64,000 nt of DNA from Craspedostauros australis (GCA_026770025.1 JAMXDE010000003.1:372001-436000); one strand, 5' to 3'. Positions 11,301 through 22,948 are shown, counted from the first letter of the stretch. Notes: generated from the letters alone by a model not told the origin. Numbers and translations are program-made.

Positions 11301-12917
11301 CCGTCACAGAGCTGCTTGCCAAACTCAATCCTGCTGACAAGCATGTTGTCGCCATGGACAATCAATTCACTACAAAGACTGTCATTGAGAAGTTGAGGGA
11401 GATGGGAGTGGGCATTGTGGGAACTGCAAGGAATTGTTGTGGATTCCCTCCCAAGGAAATGAAGGACATCGAAGATGATCGCTTCAACTCTCTGTACATC
11501 TGGACAGAGAGTGACAAGTATGTCATTACTTGATGGGTGGACAACAATGTGGTGCTCATGGTGAGTACAGTCCATTATGCAAATGAGACAGTTGCAAAGA
11601 ATTGACATCAACCACAACAGACCACAACAAACAAGAACCATCTGAAGACTGTCTGGGGTGATGACTGGAATGCTGCAAACAGGATCTCAAAAATGATCAA
11701 TGACTACAATCATTGGATGGGAGGGGTGGATCGGTGTGATCAGCTTATCGCATACTATCAACCAAATCTGCGGTGTTGAAGGGTATGGATGCCAATCATG
11801 TTTCACCTACTTGACATACTGAGGGTGAACTCATGGATCACGCACAGTCACCTTGTGGAGGAGGAGGATTGAATGGATCACAAATCATATGGCTTGGCAA
11901 TGGTGGAAGCACTGGTGTGGAAAGCGAGGACCTGCAAAGTCTGTGGCACAAGGAGGGCAAGGAGAATCCTAAAGAAGATAAGAACAAGGATAAGGATGAA
12001 CAATAATCAACCAGTGTTGAGCAAGGATAGGTTCATGGGTGTGTATAAAGACCATGGACAGAAAATCGACAAAGATGGAAAGCAATGACTTTGCCAATAT
12101 TGCTGCTACTTGAAGGCCACAAAAACATTACTGGCCTAGAAGAAAACACTCCCAAGAGGGTCAAACGGATCTGCAGCTTGTGTAGAGTCCATGTCTGCAA
12201 AGATCATTGGAGTATATACCATGGAAGGTGACGAAGTATAGTAAAACAAAAATTCAGTGGCTCCCAACGATAGCACTAGTAAACGATGGTACTGATTTAG
12301 TTTTCACGTAGGCCGTGGTAGGACAAACGCGTTCAAAAATTAACACGGTGTCGAGATATACGATATAATAGTAGAATTATCTCTGGGCCATGAAGGGATA
12401 GAGTGTGCATATGGAGGGAAGGCAGTGTGTGCTGCTTGAGACATGGACGAAGCTCAACGTCCCAGGGCATCAACGGGAGCAGAACCGAGAACAAGGCAGT
12501 GTGAAAGTCAAGGCGGGGGTGAAGATCTGGATTACCCACCAACCCACAACTCTGGATTTCGACCACTGATCCACAGCCCAGATGATGCATCATCATCACC
12601 TTGCCTACTGCTACCGCGCAATCCTCAACATCTCTTCGCACCGACCGCCTCGCCCACGCGAAATGTGAGTCTGTCAATCAAGGGCACGACTGGACAGCAA
12701 GCTGAAGCACGACTGGTGATTCCCAACACAATTTGCCCTTCTGCGTCCGCATGCCTTTCGTTTCTAGTCGTAGATTAATGCGAAAAATATAAACTTTTTA
12801 ACTATAAGGTCCAGGCGTCTAATATTTCACACATGTACCCTCCACAACATAATAGGATGAAATCTGTCCTCGAATTAAAAATCGGCAAGAATGTACTATC
12901 GTATCCTGAATGGGGTC
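8343..12917 (+). mobile_element. Decayed piggyBac-like DNA transposon with imperfect terminal inverted repeats
   Basis: A broken piggyBac transposase (10476-12231) lies between two imperfect inverted repeats. The left one runs inward from about 8343, and its reverse complement runs inward from about 12917. Both start GACCCCATTCAGG and share a following TGCCGATTTTT block, then become patchy over ~120 bp. A TTAA target duplication, the hallmark of the superfamily, is not visible (flanks are TAC and TAT), so the exact termini are uncertain or mutated. The ends and the transposase are mutually consistent, but ownership is inferred. Confidence 0.5.
10476..12231 (+). pseudogene. piggyBac-type transposase (DDE_Tnp_1_7-like), broken
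   Basis: Pieces of one transposase are readable in order. The N-terminal domain is in one frame (NIDTILEIFFPVSLLEKI, then APELYIFFAMYY). After a frame change near 10660-10673 comes DYWRAASISVP and an open stretch from 10673 to 11533. The first catalytic Asp is in AIDEMMVQFKGR and the second in VVAMDNQFTTKTVI. After two in-frame TGA codons (11531 and about 11603) comes MGGVDRCDQLIAYY with the third. Another TGA follows near 11777, then MFHLLDILRVNSW, and finally a Cys-rich C-terminus (CKVCGTRR, then ICSLCRVHVCKDH in a shifted frame, ending at 12231). All three catalytic Asp are retained, but at least three stops and two frame changes make it non-functional. Confidence 0.8.
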
Positions 12918-15230
12918 ATACTTCGACCGTACTTGTACATAGACGTTGTGGACCACAAATGGGAGCACCAGTACTCCACAAAGAGAAATCGCAATCTGGC
13001 GGCGAAGCGTCCGATACTCCAGAGAACTCATGGGTCATTCGCGTTGGTGGTGGCAGCGTGTGCTTCGTGCCGTTCTGCACCTTGGACTTGTGCGAAAACA
13101 ATGAATACGAGTAGAGTAGGGTAGAGTGCGAGCTATGCTACGCTGCCATCTCTCTCCTTCCCTCTTCAGAGAATGAAGGTGAGTTCAGCTCCACCACCTT
13201 TGTAGTCGTCGAAACCGATTCGACTTGATGTCGACGAAAAGAGCGAATGAGCGAAGAGGGTGTCCCTCGCTGGCAGCGACAACGAGGATGGCACTGATGC
13301 CGACGAACGCAGCAGCGGCAAGGACCAACCTCCATTTCGGCGTGCGGAGGAGTCGTCCTCTACGTGGGCTGGTGCTCCATCATCCCTATTTCTTGAGAGA
13401 TTTAACACTGAGATCGAACCTCCCTCGGCTCATGTCTGATGTGCGGAACCATGAATACGAACAAGACCAAGAGCAAAGAGGACAAAGACCGCGAAGATAG
13501 GAATAGAGCACAACAGAATCAAGCAAACGGCGCCAAACGTCCAATCTCTCCAACGACATTGTCTCTCCCTGGTCATTGACCTGGACTGCTACTACCCGTG
13601 TCGACATCATCTCCCGTCCACGTTCGAGATGATCGATGATGGATGTCCATTGCAATCATCGACGAAGCCATCAACGTTTCGTGGGTGCTCCTCGTACACG
13701 ATGTCACCAATCTCGAGCAGAGTGCAGCAGAGGAGAGTAGTTGGTGGTATCGGTGGAGCAATCTTGGTTGGTGTCGCTTGGTGGCGAACGACATTTTGCT
13801 TTTCGCCATGATTTTGTATAGTACAGACTAACTGTGAGCCTAGACTACATAGCAAGTCGGGTTCGCAGCCAGCACTGGCGCACACTGGTTCATGGTGCTG
13901 GTCGTTGCTGCGCCCAACGTATTTGCATTGCTGCCGGCAGCGCCTGGACTTCGCTCAGCTTGCGGAATCACAAGTTCTTGTCCGCTGTCTAACCTATTTC
14001 TGTGGACATGACATTTCCGGCTCCATTTGTCATTGATTTTCGTCGATATGTTTGAACCATCGTTCTTCCTGTTCAGTGCGTGAAGTGAACTCGCGGACAC
14101 ATAATGAAACACCGCGTCATCGATATGTCCAAAAAGGCGGATAAATGATGATATCTCATTGAAGACTTGCCCAGCTTCACGACCAACAACACAAAGGAAA
14201 GTAGTGGGACGAAAGTTCACCACGCGAGTGCCGGGTCCATGGCCGCTGAGTACGTGTACTCGTGAGCACAACACAATTGTCGGCCACCAAACGATCACCG
14301 AAGAGGATAGGAACCACAAACCAATCAGAACGCGTGTTCAAACGCGAAACCCGTACGGTACCGGATGTGCACAAATCAAGGAAACATTACGGACCCAAGA
14401 CCATTCGGAAAGGCCTCTTCCTTAATCGTCCATGTAATTGTTATCATAGTCTTCTGATGACTGTGACCATCTGTATCACGAGCGAACTCAATCGAACGAT
14501 CACACCAACACTTTGGCAACCAACAGAATCTGAACACCACACTGAAACCGCATGCAACGCTTCGGTCATTTCTATTTTCGGCCTTGCTCGTTGACGAGCG
14601 CGAGTCCCCCCTTTGAAAATCACGGGGACTGTAGGCTGCAGGTTTCACCGAAGTGTTTTCAGGCTTGCGTCACACACGCCCAAACTCCGAAGACAGATTC
14701 GCGGGACACGCGAAACCCTGAAGACAGATTCGTGGGGCACAATACTCGCGTGGTCTCTGCCAAACACGCGTTTGTATGTTGCGTTGGCAAGAAACTACAC
14801 GGTACAACGCGACAGAAAACAACCAAGGAGCCAGAAGACCACCCAAACAACCAGCGAAAATGGTGTTATGTGCACAACGTCGCCAGAACAACGCTGGAAC
14901 AGTACGCAACAACCTCCGCGAAAGTGGTCGCCTTTTTGTGCGTCCTTCTCTGCCAGGAAACAGAAGTATCGCACAACAAATTCAGCAACACCAACAAGAG
15001 GCCCACAAATAAGTATCGCTGGCATCAGACAACCAACCAACCAACCAACTCGCGTCGCCCGAGCACTCCACCATCCATCCACCAAGAACCACCGCAAGAG
15101 CCTCTCACACCCCCATCGTCCCCCGCAACGCACGCAAAGCATATAGCAGAGCTATCCCTGACAGCACACTGACAGCACACTGACAGCACAGTAATACCCC
15201 GCTCTCCGGCAACCCTCAAGGTGCATAAAA
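12918..15230. other. Intergenic region without supported gene
   Basis: About 2.3 kb upstream of the kinase gene. Frames at 14552-15172 are Thr/Pro/His-rich in every phase and have no domain. TGACAGCACAC is repeated three times in tandem just upstream of the kinase start (about 15158-15190). No RNA gene was recognised. Confidence 0.5.
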
Positions 15231-17634
15231 ATGTTCGCAAGCGCATCGAAGGCATCGTACGACTTCGCAAGAGCCATTGCGGACGAAGATGAGCGCAGAG
15301 CCCGTCGTAAGAAGCTCCCAACGCAGCGCAATCCAAACACCGGTCGCAACATCATCACCAACAGCGGAGGCAAGAAGTCCAAGGCCAAGTGGGTTCCCAA
15401 CAAGAGCAAGCCCATCGTGAGCACCAGCAAGGGCGTTGGTCGGCCTCCCATCAACGGTTCAGTCAACAACAACAGTCATAACACCGCCACCGCCGCCACC
15501 ACCACCACCACCACCACCAGTCATAACAACAACAGCCACAACAAGGACGACGACGACATGATCATCAAGGACAGCATCATCAATGACAGCAGCCACGGCA
15601 GCGACTATAACACCAGCCAACCGTTCAAGGCCGCCATGAAGCACACGATCACTGACATGCGCGACGCATCGGTCGCCGTGCTGCTCGACACAGCGTCCGA
15701 GATCGTCCAGCAGCAGACCGAGCAGTCCAAGATGCTCACCAACGCCAAGGAGCGCGTCGAGCGCATGCCCCACTTCAGCATCCGCGAGGTCACTCTGGGC
15801 CGCGTCCTCGGTCGCGGGGGCTTCTGCGTGGTCAGGGAGATCGAGAAGATCCGCATGCTCGATGCGCAGGGGCGCAAGATCAAGCCGGCTCGTCGCGGCA
15901 AGGGCAACACCTCCGCGGCCGGTTCCGCCAGCACCAGGAGCTCCGTGCTCTCGCGCCTCTTTCGCTTCAAGCGCAAGGGCTCCCTCAACCCGGGCACCAC
16001 CTCCAGCCGCCGCAGTCAGCGCAGCCAGCCCAAGAGGGCCGACAGCTACTCCCTGCGCGAAGGCGGCTTCGACAACGACCTGGGCGAGCTATCCGAGGTC
16101 GGGGAGGACAAGGAATTCGACCAGCCGCTGCCAATGACCTCCGGCAAGGGCGGAGACCAGGGCATGGCACTCGCCTTCGACTTCACCTCCTCCAAGGACT
16201 TCGTGGTCCGCAATGCCAAGACCAGCAAGTACGTCCTCAAGCGCGTCTGCCTCGATCTCAAGCACGAGGACAAGGTCACCTTCATGAAGGGAACCGTGGA
16301 TCTCGCCATGGAGGCAAACTTCCTCGGCGCCCTCCACCACCCCAACATCATCTCCCTCATCGGCGTCAGCGACAGGGACCCCAGCGAGGAGGGATTCTTC
16401 ATCATCATCGAGAAGCTCCATGAGACTCTCACCAAGCGCTTCAAGACGTGGTCAACAGCTGACCGCACATGCAAGGGAATCACCGGAGTCATCATCGGAA
16501 GCAAGAAGAAATCCGAGGACCTCATGAAGGAACGTCTCGAGGCTGCCCTCGACATTGCCAGCGGCGGATCCTATCTTCACAGAAATCGCATCGTCTTTCG
16601 AGATCTGGTAAGTGCCGTTTCGGTTTCTTTTGCTTGTCCTGCGCTGTTCTTTTCGTGCCTTCTGCTCAGCTGGTGTCGCTGGTGGTGGTTCTGTACGGAT
16701 CCGCGGTCACGTTCGGTTCCGCTGATTCTGGGATTTGGTAGTGGAGGTTCTTCGCGATGGTGCCAACTTCCCCATAGGGAACGCGCCGATTGCCGCCAAC
16801 AACGAAACACCTACTCTGGACCTTTCTGCTGGACATGCTTTTTCGGCGCCGACACATCGCCACATCCACGACGTGGTCTCTTGCCTTCACTTCCAACAGT
16901 CGTCATGGACCTCAACGATGGATGTGGTGGCGGCGACGAACATCATTTCTTGTCCAACTTCACAGGAGCCGACGGGAAGTTGTTCCAGCGTTTCAACCAC
17001 CTGCGGTGTTCGATTGTCCTCCGTTTCAGCCTGTTCTGGCCCATTCGCTGAATGCCGTGGCTAATTCCTTCTTTCCCACTCCAATGACTCTTTATCCTTC
17101 TTCCATGGACTCATCCATCCATCCTTCCTTCCTATCAACCAATCTCCTGTTAACCCTGAAAACACCCAACAGAAACCGGACAACATCGGCTTCGACAACA
17201 ACAACTGCCTCAAGCTCTTCGACTTTGGTCTCGCCAAGGAACTCAACGAGGAGGAGAGGGTGATGAATGGATTGTACAGAATGACAGGCATGACGGGAGC
17301 CATGCGATACATGGCGCCGGAAGTCGGCCTTAACAAACCGTACAACCTCACCACCGACGTGTACAGCTGGGCAATGATCATGTGGTACATACTGGCGCTG
17401 GAGCCGCCGTTCGGCTTCTACACGCAAGACATGATCCTCGACCGAGTCTTCCAGCGCAAGTCGAGACCCGCCATCTTTAAGGCCTGGCCGACGGAGATCT
17501 CCAGCCTCATGCAACGCGCATGGAGCCACAACATCTCCAAGCGACCAGGCTTCGATGAGGTCTGCAGCGTCCTCAGGCAGGAGCTGTACGACGGGGGATC
17601 CACTGTGGCGGGATCATCGATAGGTGGCGACTGA
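15231..17634 (+). CDS. Two-exon protein kinase (TKL-like, 612 aa) with large insert in the N-lobe
   Basis: Exon 1 is 15231-16607 and exon 2 is 17173-17634. The 565-bp phase-0 intron starts GTAAGT and ends in a pyrimidine-rich tract and CAG. Splicing joins IVFRDL to KPDNIGFDN, restoring the catalytic loop, which is strong evidence for the junction. Residues 1-180 are basic, Asn/Thr/His-rich low complexity. The Gly loop (LGRGGFCVV) is at ~192-200. The VAIK lysine is probably the one in YVLKRV, ~337, so ~135 residues of basic, Ser-rich insert separate them. ALHHPNIISLIGV, DFGLAKEL, RYMAPEV, DVYSWAMIMW and an Arg in SKRPGF complete the fold. The usual HRD is FRD. Substrate unknown; TKL-like is a judgement from the APE and subdomain IX sequence. 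Confidence 0.85.
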
Positions 17635-18631
17635 CAGATTGCCGGCAGCTCTACCAATGGAAGCCACTCCGCCGGTTCCCAGAGACAGTAGCCGCCGCCC
17701 CGCAAGAAACGGGATAGATCCAGCCGGGCGTGTTCTCCGTCCCTTCATGGATCCAAAACAGTGACCATCACAATGGATTAGACTCCTCTTTCTCTACAGA
17801 GAAACAAACAACCGAAAACGCCATGACAAACGAAATTGGAACATCGTGAATGATCGGCTATCACGCGACGCGTGCATGCCCCCAGGCAACAAGCTACTCC
17901 CCACCGAGAGGGATTGATACGGCGTGCCGGGTCCGCACCCTGTAACAATAGAGTTGGCCAGAAACAAATCTGGACCAACAACCACCACCATTACAATGTA
18001 AACTAGAAAACCATAACGGTAAGGAAAACGAAAGCTTCATCTCTTCACGCCTCTCCACCACACCCCGCGGTTCATCCTGGTACTGTTATGTTCTCACGAG
18101 CCAAGACTACGAGCGCATTGTTGCTGACTCGTGCACACCTCCAGGGTCATTGGTCAAGGCAGGTTTGCTCTGCAATTTGGTTCGTGGTGAAGAGACAAAT
18201 TCTGCGAAAGTCAGAACCGCATTGTTGGTTCTCGTTGACTTTCACTCTCCTCTGCCTGACCTTCGTCCGAGACGGGATGTGTCAGTTTGTTGTTTCTTGT
18301 GTCTGTCTGTCTATGAGTCACGTTTGTGCATGTGCATGTCTGTTTGCAAACAAACATGTCTGTCTGTGTTTGTCTTTGCTGTGTACGCACGCGAGGTTGA
18401 ATGAAGCACGGATGGCAGACAGACGAGTGCTCGTCAAACGCACCAACAATTCTTCACACCACCCAAAACAACGAATCTTCGACTTCGCACATGATCCATC
18501 AAACAACATCAACATCAACACAAGAAGAGAGACTAAGTAAGAGATGAAATGGCATGGCTACGATCGATGTTTGCATTGATGGAGGAGTCAGCCAACGTAC
18601 CATACGCAGACATTACCAGTAAAGAAATGCA
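17635..18631. other. Intergenic region
   Basis: About 1 kb between the kinase 3' end and the BTB remnant. TGTCTG microsatellite-like sequence occurs at 18296-18375. No supported gene. Confidence 0.5.
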
Positions 18632-19232
18632 TCAAGGAAACGAGCAGCCGCGCGAAACGCACTGCGCCGAAAATGAGATCGAGATGATGATGCCGATGAT
18701 GAATGGCAAGCGGTGACGAACAGCGGTCTCAAATATGTCGCATCGCTCAGCGACATCAGAAAGGAAGATATCAAACCAACTGCTCCGGAGTAGAAAAGAT
18801 CTTGGAGCATGGGAAATCGCAGCGCCGAACTTGTTGGCCACAAGGATCAGCTTTTGCAGATCATCCTGTCCAGCGAGGGTGGGAGTTGGCTGGTGAGAGA
18901 CATCATTGTCAGTGTCATCATGAGTGTTGTCACCAAAGGATATCTCACCTGTGCAGATGCATTGGAGGACTTATCGGATGTGGTGTGGTTGAAGACTGGG
19001 AAGAGGGATGGTTGTTTGGATGGGTTCAGTTCTATCGTGGGCGCCATCATGGGCACCATCCTGAGCGCATTGATGTTGGAATCCTTTGTCTATCAGTGTC
19101 TCAGTGGATGGGACAGTGATCATGAGAACTCCGGAGTTTGCCTTGATTGCTTGTTGGTCGTCCCCTTCCCACACAGGAAGGTAACGTCTGCGATGGCCTC
19201 GGTACGAATAGCAATGCGACGATCCTGACCGA
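18632..19232 (-). pseudogene. BTB/POZ-domain remnant downstream of ankyrin gene 1
   Basis: Read on the minus strand from about 19232, the sequence gives NISIGQDRRIAIRTEAIADV, TFLCG, then after a one-base frame change GDDQQAIKANSGVL. This is the start of a BTB domain (aDVtF..g......ikAhravL). The same frame continues through LPSLQPHHIR, a TAA, then VLQCICTGEISF and LQKLILVANKFGA, matching the BTB helix and YTG/LA.K.. motifs, and stays open to 18634. One frameshift and one stop make it a pseudogene, unless an unrecognised intron removes them. It starts only ~25 bp beyond the ankyrin stop on the same strand, and the same arrangement recurs at 34.6-35.0 kb. A plus-strand frame over the same bases (18809-19228) is regarded as its shadow. 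Confidence 0.6.
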
Positions 19233-19257
19233 TGCTGATGTTGGTCGCAGCGCTGAT

Positions 19258-20361
19258 TTATGTGTTGTTGTGTCGTGATAGTGTTGTGATGATGTTTGTG
19301 TGGCTTTGCTTGTGCACTTGCATCTGCAGTTGTGAGTTGCGGTAGTTGAGACCAGTGATGATCGATCTCATCACTTTGATTTGATCGTTTGTATCGATCA
19401 TATCGAGGGGGGTTTTGTTCTTGTTGTTTTGGATGTCGATATCAGCTTTGGCTGATGCGATGAGGTACTCCACGCATGCAGAATGGCCGCGCTTGCATGC
19501 CCAATGGAGGGGAGTGTCGCCATCGTTCGTTTCGCAGTTGGAGTCGGCCCCACATGATTCGATGAGGTACTTCGCACGCTCCAGGTGGCCTCCGCGGCAT
19601 GCCCAATGGAGGGGAGTGTTGCCATCATCGTCTTTGCAGTCGATCTCCGCCCCACATGATTCGATGAGGTACTTCGCACACTCCAGGTGGCCTTTGAAGC
19701 ATGCGTATTGAAGGGCAGTGCGACCCATGCTGTCTTCGCAGTTGTTGTTCGCCCCACATGATTCGATGAGGTACTTCACACACTCCAGCTTGCCGTTGAT
19801 GCATGCCCGATGAAGGGGAGTGTCACCATCGTTGCTTTTGCAGTTGGCATTCGCCCCACATGATTCGATGAGGTACTTGATACACTCCAGGTGGCCGTTC
19901 TTGCATGCCCGATGAAGGGGAGTCCAACCATAGTTGGCTTCGCAGTTGGCATTCGCCCCACATGATTCGATGAGGTACTTCACACACTCCAGCTTGCCGT
20001 TGATGCATGCCCGATGAAGGGGAGTGTCACCATCGTTGCTTTTGCAGTTGGCATTCGCCCCACATGATTCGATGAGGTACTTGATACACTCCAGGTGGCC
20101 GTTGATGCATGCCCGATGAAGGGGAGTGTCACCATAGTTGCTTTTGCAGTTGGCATTCGCCTCACATGATTCGATGAGGTACTTCACACACTCCAGCTGG
20201 CCTTTGTGGCATGCCCAATGCACGGGAGTCCAACCACTCCTGTCTGTGACCTTGTTGACATCAACTTGTGTCTTCTTGTTCTGTTTCTTCCATTCCTTCA
20301 ACACCGACAATTCACCTTCTTTGGCAGCATAACGGAGTTGTCGGTCCGTGACATTCGGCAT
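19258..20361 (-). CDS. Ankyrin-repeat protein 1 (367 aa)
   Basis: The start is placed at the ATG giving MPNVTDRQ, not at the more upstream ATG of the open frame. The paralog at 35-37 kb shares this Met and the following residues, while one base is inserted or lost immediately upstream (CATTTG here, CATTTTG there), so the upstream sequence cannot be coding in both. After a short leader (VLKEWKKQNKK) come 8-9 ankyrin repeats of 34 residues with consensus GDTPLHRACINGHLECIKYLIESCGANANCKS. Repeats 2-3 and 4-5 are nearly identical as pairs, indicating a recent 204-bp duplication. The C-terminus (LNYRNSQLQMQVHKQSHTNI) is not ankyrin. A protein-binding scaffold role is the family expectation; partner unknown. 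Confidence 0.8.
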   Translation of the reverse strand: MPNVTDRQLRYAAKEGELSVLKEWKKQNKKTQVDVNKVTDRSGWTPVHWACHKGQLECVKYLIESCEANANCKSNYGDTPLHRACINGHLECIKYLIESCGANANCKSNDGDTPLHRACINGKLECVKYLIESCGANANCEANYGWTPLHRACKNGHLECIKYLIESCGANANCKSNDGDTPLHRACINGKLECVKYLIESCGANNNCEDSMGRTALQYACFKGHLECAKYLIESCGAEIDCKDDDGNTPLHWACRGGHLERAKYLIESCGADSNCETNDGDTPLHWACKRGHSACVEYLIASAKADIDIQNNKNKTPLDMIDTNDQIKVMRSIITGLNYRNSQLQMQVHKQSHTNIITTLSRHNNT

Positions 20362-20505
20362 TTGAGAGGATGGTCGATGGTTGCTGGACGATTGATGTTG
20401 GACGATTGATGTTGGATTGGCTGTCGAGGAAGTGTGCAGTCTGAGCAATTATACCTTTGGCAGAGATATCGATGGTGTGTCTTCAATAGCTTGTATTAGT
20501 ATAAT

Positions 20506-20717
20506 ATGAGTACTATGCACTGTGTGATGAATGTGAGTGGCAATTCGATGTCTGTTGTTGATGTGCTCGAGTATGGGGTTGTGTGGTGTGTTGTTGCTGT
20601 CTTTCTCTCTTTCTCTCTTTGCGCACAAGCATCGTCGTGTTTGCCTCCTTCTCTTGATCGCACCCCTCTCTGGTTCGTGCGGCTTGGATCCTCCTGTTCC
20701 CATCCATCACGAGTATG
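20506..20717. repeat. 5' flank of ankyrin locus 1, paralogous to 36885-37035
   Basis: Sequence upstream of both ankyrin genes matches closely: a shared GTGTGATGAATxTGAGTGGCAA block, a GATGTGCTCGAGTATGGGG block, and a CATCCATCACGA block at the far end. It shows that the duplication includes upstream DNA, so promoters were copied with the genes. Similarity stops here at the TA that precedes the mariner-like element. Confidence 0.7.
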
Positions 20718-20735
20718 TACTACTACGACTACGAC

Positions 20736-20776
20736 CTGCACTCAATGTAAAACGGTGTCGCGATAGCACTAGTTGT
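20736..20776 (+). repeat. Left terminal inverted repeat of the mariner-like element
   Basis: Forty-one bases, starting CTGCACTCAATGTAAAACGG, are identical to the reverse complement of 30241-30281. Between the TA and this block the left end carries extra CTACGA-type repeats that the right end lacks. Confidence 0.8.
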
Positions 20777-22948
20777 GGAGTGTTTTTTTGAGTTTTACTC
20801 GTGATGAGTCGTGATAAAGTAGACTAAAATAGAGCACACCCAAAACCATCCAAACAACTGCTTATGATGTTATATCTCAACAACACACCATTTAAAATTA
20901 AAACTAGACAGTTCATTCGGACGCTTGGCTATCGTTTATTCTGAATATCGAAGTTAAATTTGTATGAACTTTATTTTTAATGTCGTTTTGGCTTGCTGTC
21001 AGTCAGGTGGTGGGTGGCAAAAATTCTCGATGGCACCATGCTGCCCTCCCTTCAGCACCCATGATCACCATTATCATCCCTGGCATTTTCACAATCTGCG
21101 CACCACATTAGCTCCGCATACCCCCCATCTGTCCATCCCATGAAGCTTCTCCACGGATAGCCGCATCTCATACTCCAAACTGTCCCTGCACTGAAAAGCA
21201 GAAATTTTGAAAACACGATTTCGATGCTGATGCCATTCGGATTTGGATCCGTATCTCGTCGATACGATCCTTGCAGCTCCTCCACATGCCCCTCATGCGT
21301 TCCCACATTCTCTGGCGACACACTGATGTGTTCAGAATGGGTTGGGAGTTCGTACCTCCAAAGGTACACCTCCATGTGCTGATGTCACCATGGAGTTTTT
21401 GCGATACCCCAAAAAACCCATTTTGTGTGCATCCCACCTTGCAGCCTCTTACAGACCGTATCCGTGGAGAAGGCTCCGCCCTGGTCATCTTGAGTTGATT
21501 CCGAACACATCTTGTATGGGTGGCTTTGCGATTTGGGTGACTTGCCAATGGCACCCATCACGAGCGAAGTCACGTGGTGTGTCCGCCGCCACCCACCAAA
21601 AAACTCTTGCCCTCCACTTGTTTCTTGCGGAGGGCACCTTCCAGGCCACCCCCGACCCTCAAACTTCGTGTGCATCTTCATCGTATCCTCTTGGATGCGT
21701 CTTGCTCATCAATAGTCGTTGGAATGGCCTGTGCATTCCAGGCAGAGACCATATCCAACGAGCAGATGTTCCTCTGAATCGTGTCGCTTGCGCGTGGGCC
21801 TGCCACGGCCCCAAATCAACCACTCCGGCATCACCCTCTCGCTCATCCACCAATATTTACATGGCGGTTCCGCCTATGCCCTCGGATCTTGCAATGGACC
21901 GCTGGTTGCTGCAGTGCCGTCGATGCCGTTCGACGGCGCTTGAGGAGTTTTGTTGTGTTTCTCCATTGTCGTGTCGTTGTGTTGTGTTTGGTGTTCTCAA
22001 ACAGTTTTTGCTGTTGGGGGCCATGGAGATTAATCACAATTCTACCGAATGTGCCCATCAATGAGAACACTTTGCGAGTCCCGAATTGCAAATCCATTCC
22101 ACAACGATACAGCGGAGGCACAAAATCCTCCTCACAAAGTTGACAGAGGAAACACAGCGCATCTCAAACAAGTTCCTCCTGTTTCGCTGCTGCTTGTAGC
22201 CATTGCTTGTACAACAATGTAGAATGACTGTGACCTTCCCACAAAGGAAAAAGTAGATGGTACAAGGCACCTTGTGACCATCCTCCTGTGTTGTCCATGC
22301 CGTTCTGTGGTGCGCTGCGCCGTGCTGCGCGTCAATGACTGGTGATGCGCTGTGCTGTGCTGTTCTCCTTGTGTGCCTGATGTGCGTCATGACCAGCCAA
22401 TCTCGTACAATCAGCTTGCAACCTCTATTGGCACACAGCTAGTATTCACCATGAGTTCCCTTGTTGTTAGACCATGTGTGCTGAATCAATCCAATCGTTG
22501 TTCGAGTTTTGAGTCCTTTGTGTCAATCACGCTTCGATTCGAAAGATCCAAGAAAACTACTCGATAGAATTCGGAAAATGTGATGCGGGTTTCAGACCCA
22601 AGACAAAATTAGGAAGATGATCCAAGAGGATCAAAGAGACTCTATTAGACCTCCAAACATGTGTCATAGCACATGTTTGGACGCAGATACACTAATTAGC
22701 AGGAGTAACCAGCAGTTTGGCATGGTTACAACACGATGGACAATGGTGAATAGCACCTTTAGTGGAGCCAAGAAGTAGAAAACAGGAAGATGATGAGCTC
22801 TTATTGATGAGCTCATAATCTCAACAAACTTAACTTTGTAAACCATCACTTCAAACAAACACACACAATAACACAGTTCTATCAACCTTCACCAACATTG
22901 GACGTAGTTGTATCATCCTGCAACCACTGAACTCTTCACGTTGCAAGC
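20777..22948. other. Left interior of the mariner-like element, no supported gene
   Basis: Fragmentary frames occur on both strands (for example 21342-22064 plus and 21052-21681 minus), but none has a recognisable domain. A perfect short palindrome-like hairpin, CCAAACATGTG/CACATGTTTGG, is at 22653-22680. The stretch may hold another decayed element that I cannot name. Confidence 0.4.

Noticed and set aside
12290-12365. CACGGTGTCGAGATA, similar to part of the mariner inverted repeat (ACGGTGTCGCGATA)
   Set aside because: Only about a dozen matching bases, no partner repeat and no TA-bounded structure found.
18809-19228. Plus-strand frame of 139 codons similar to a plus-strand frame at 34575-34970
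   Set aside because: Similarity is explained by the minus-strand BTB relic present at both loci; the plus frames have no start conservation and no domain.
21342-22064. 240-codon frame inside the mariner-like element
   Set aside because: No motif recognised, and equally long partial frames exist on the other strand; probably a decayed element or chance.
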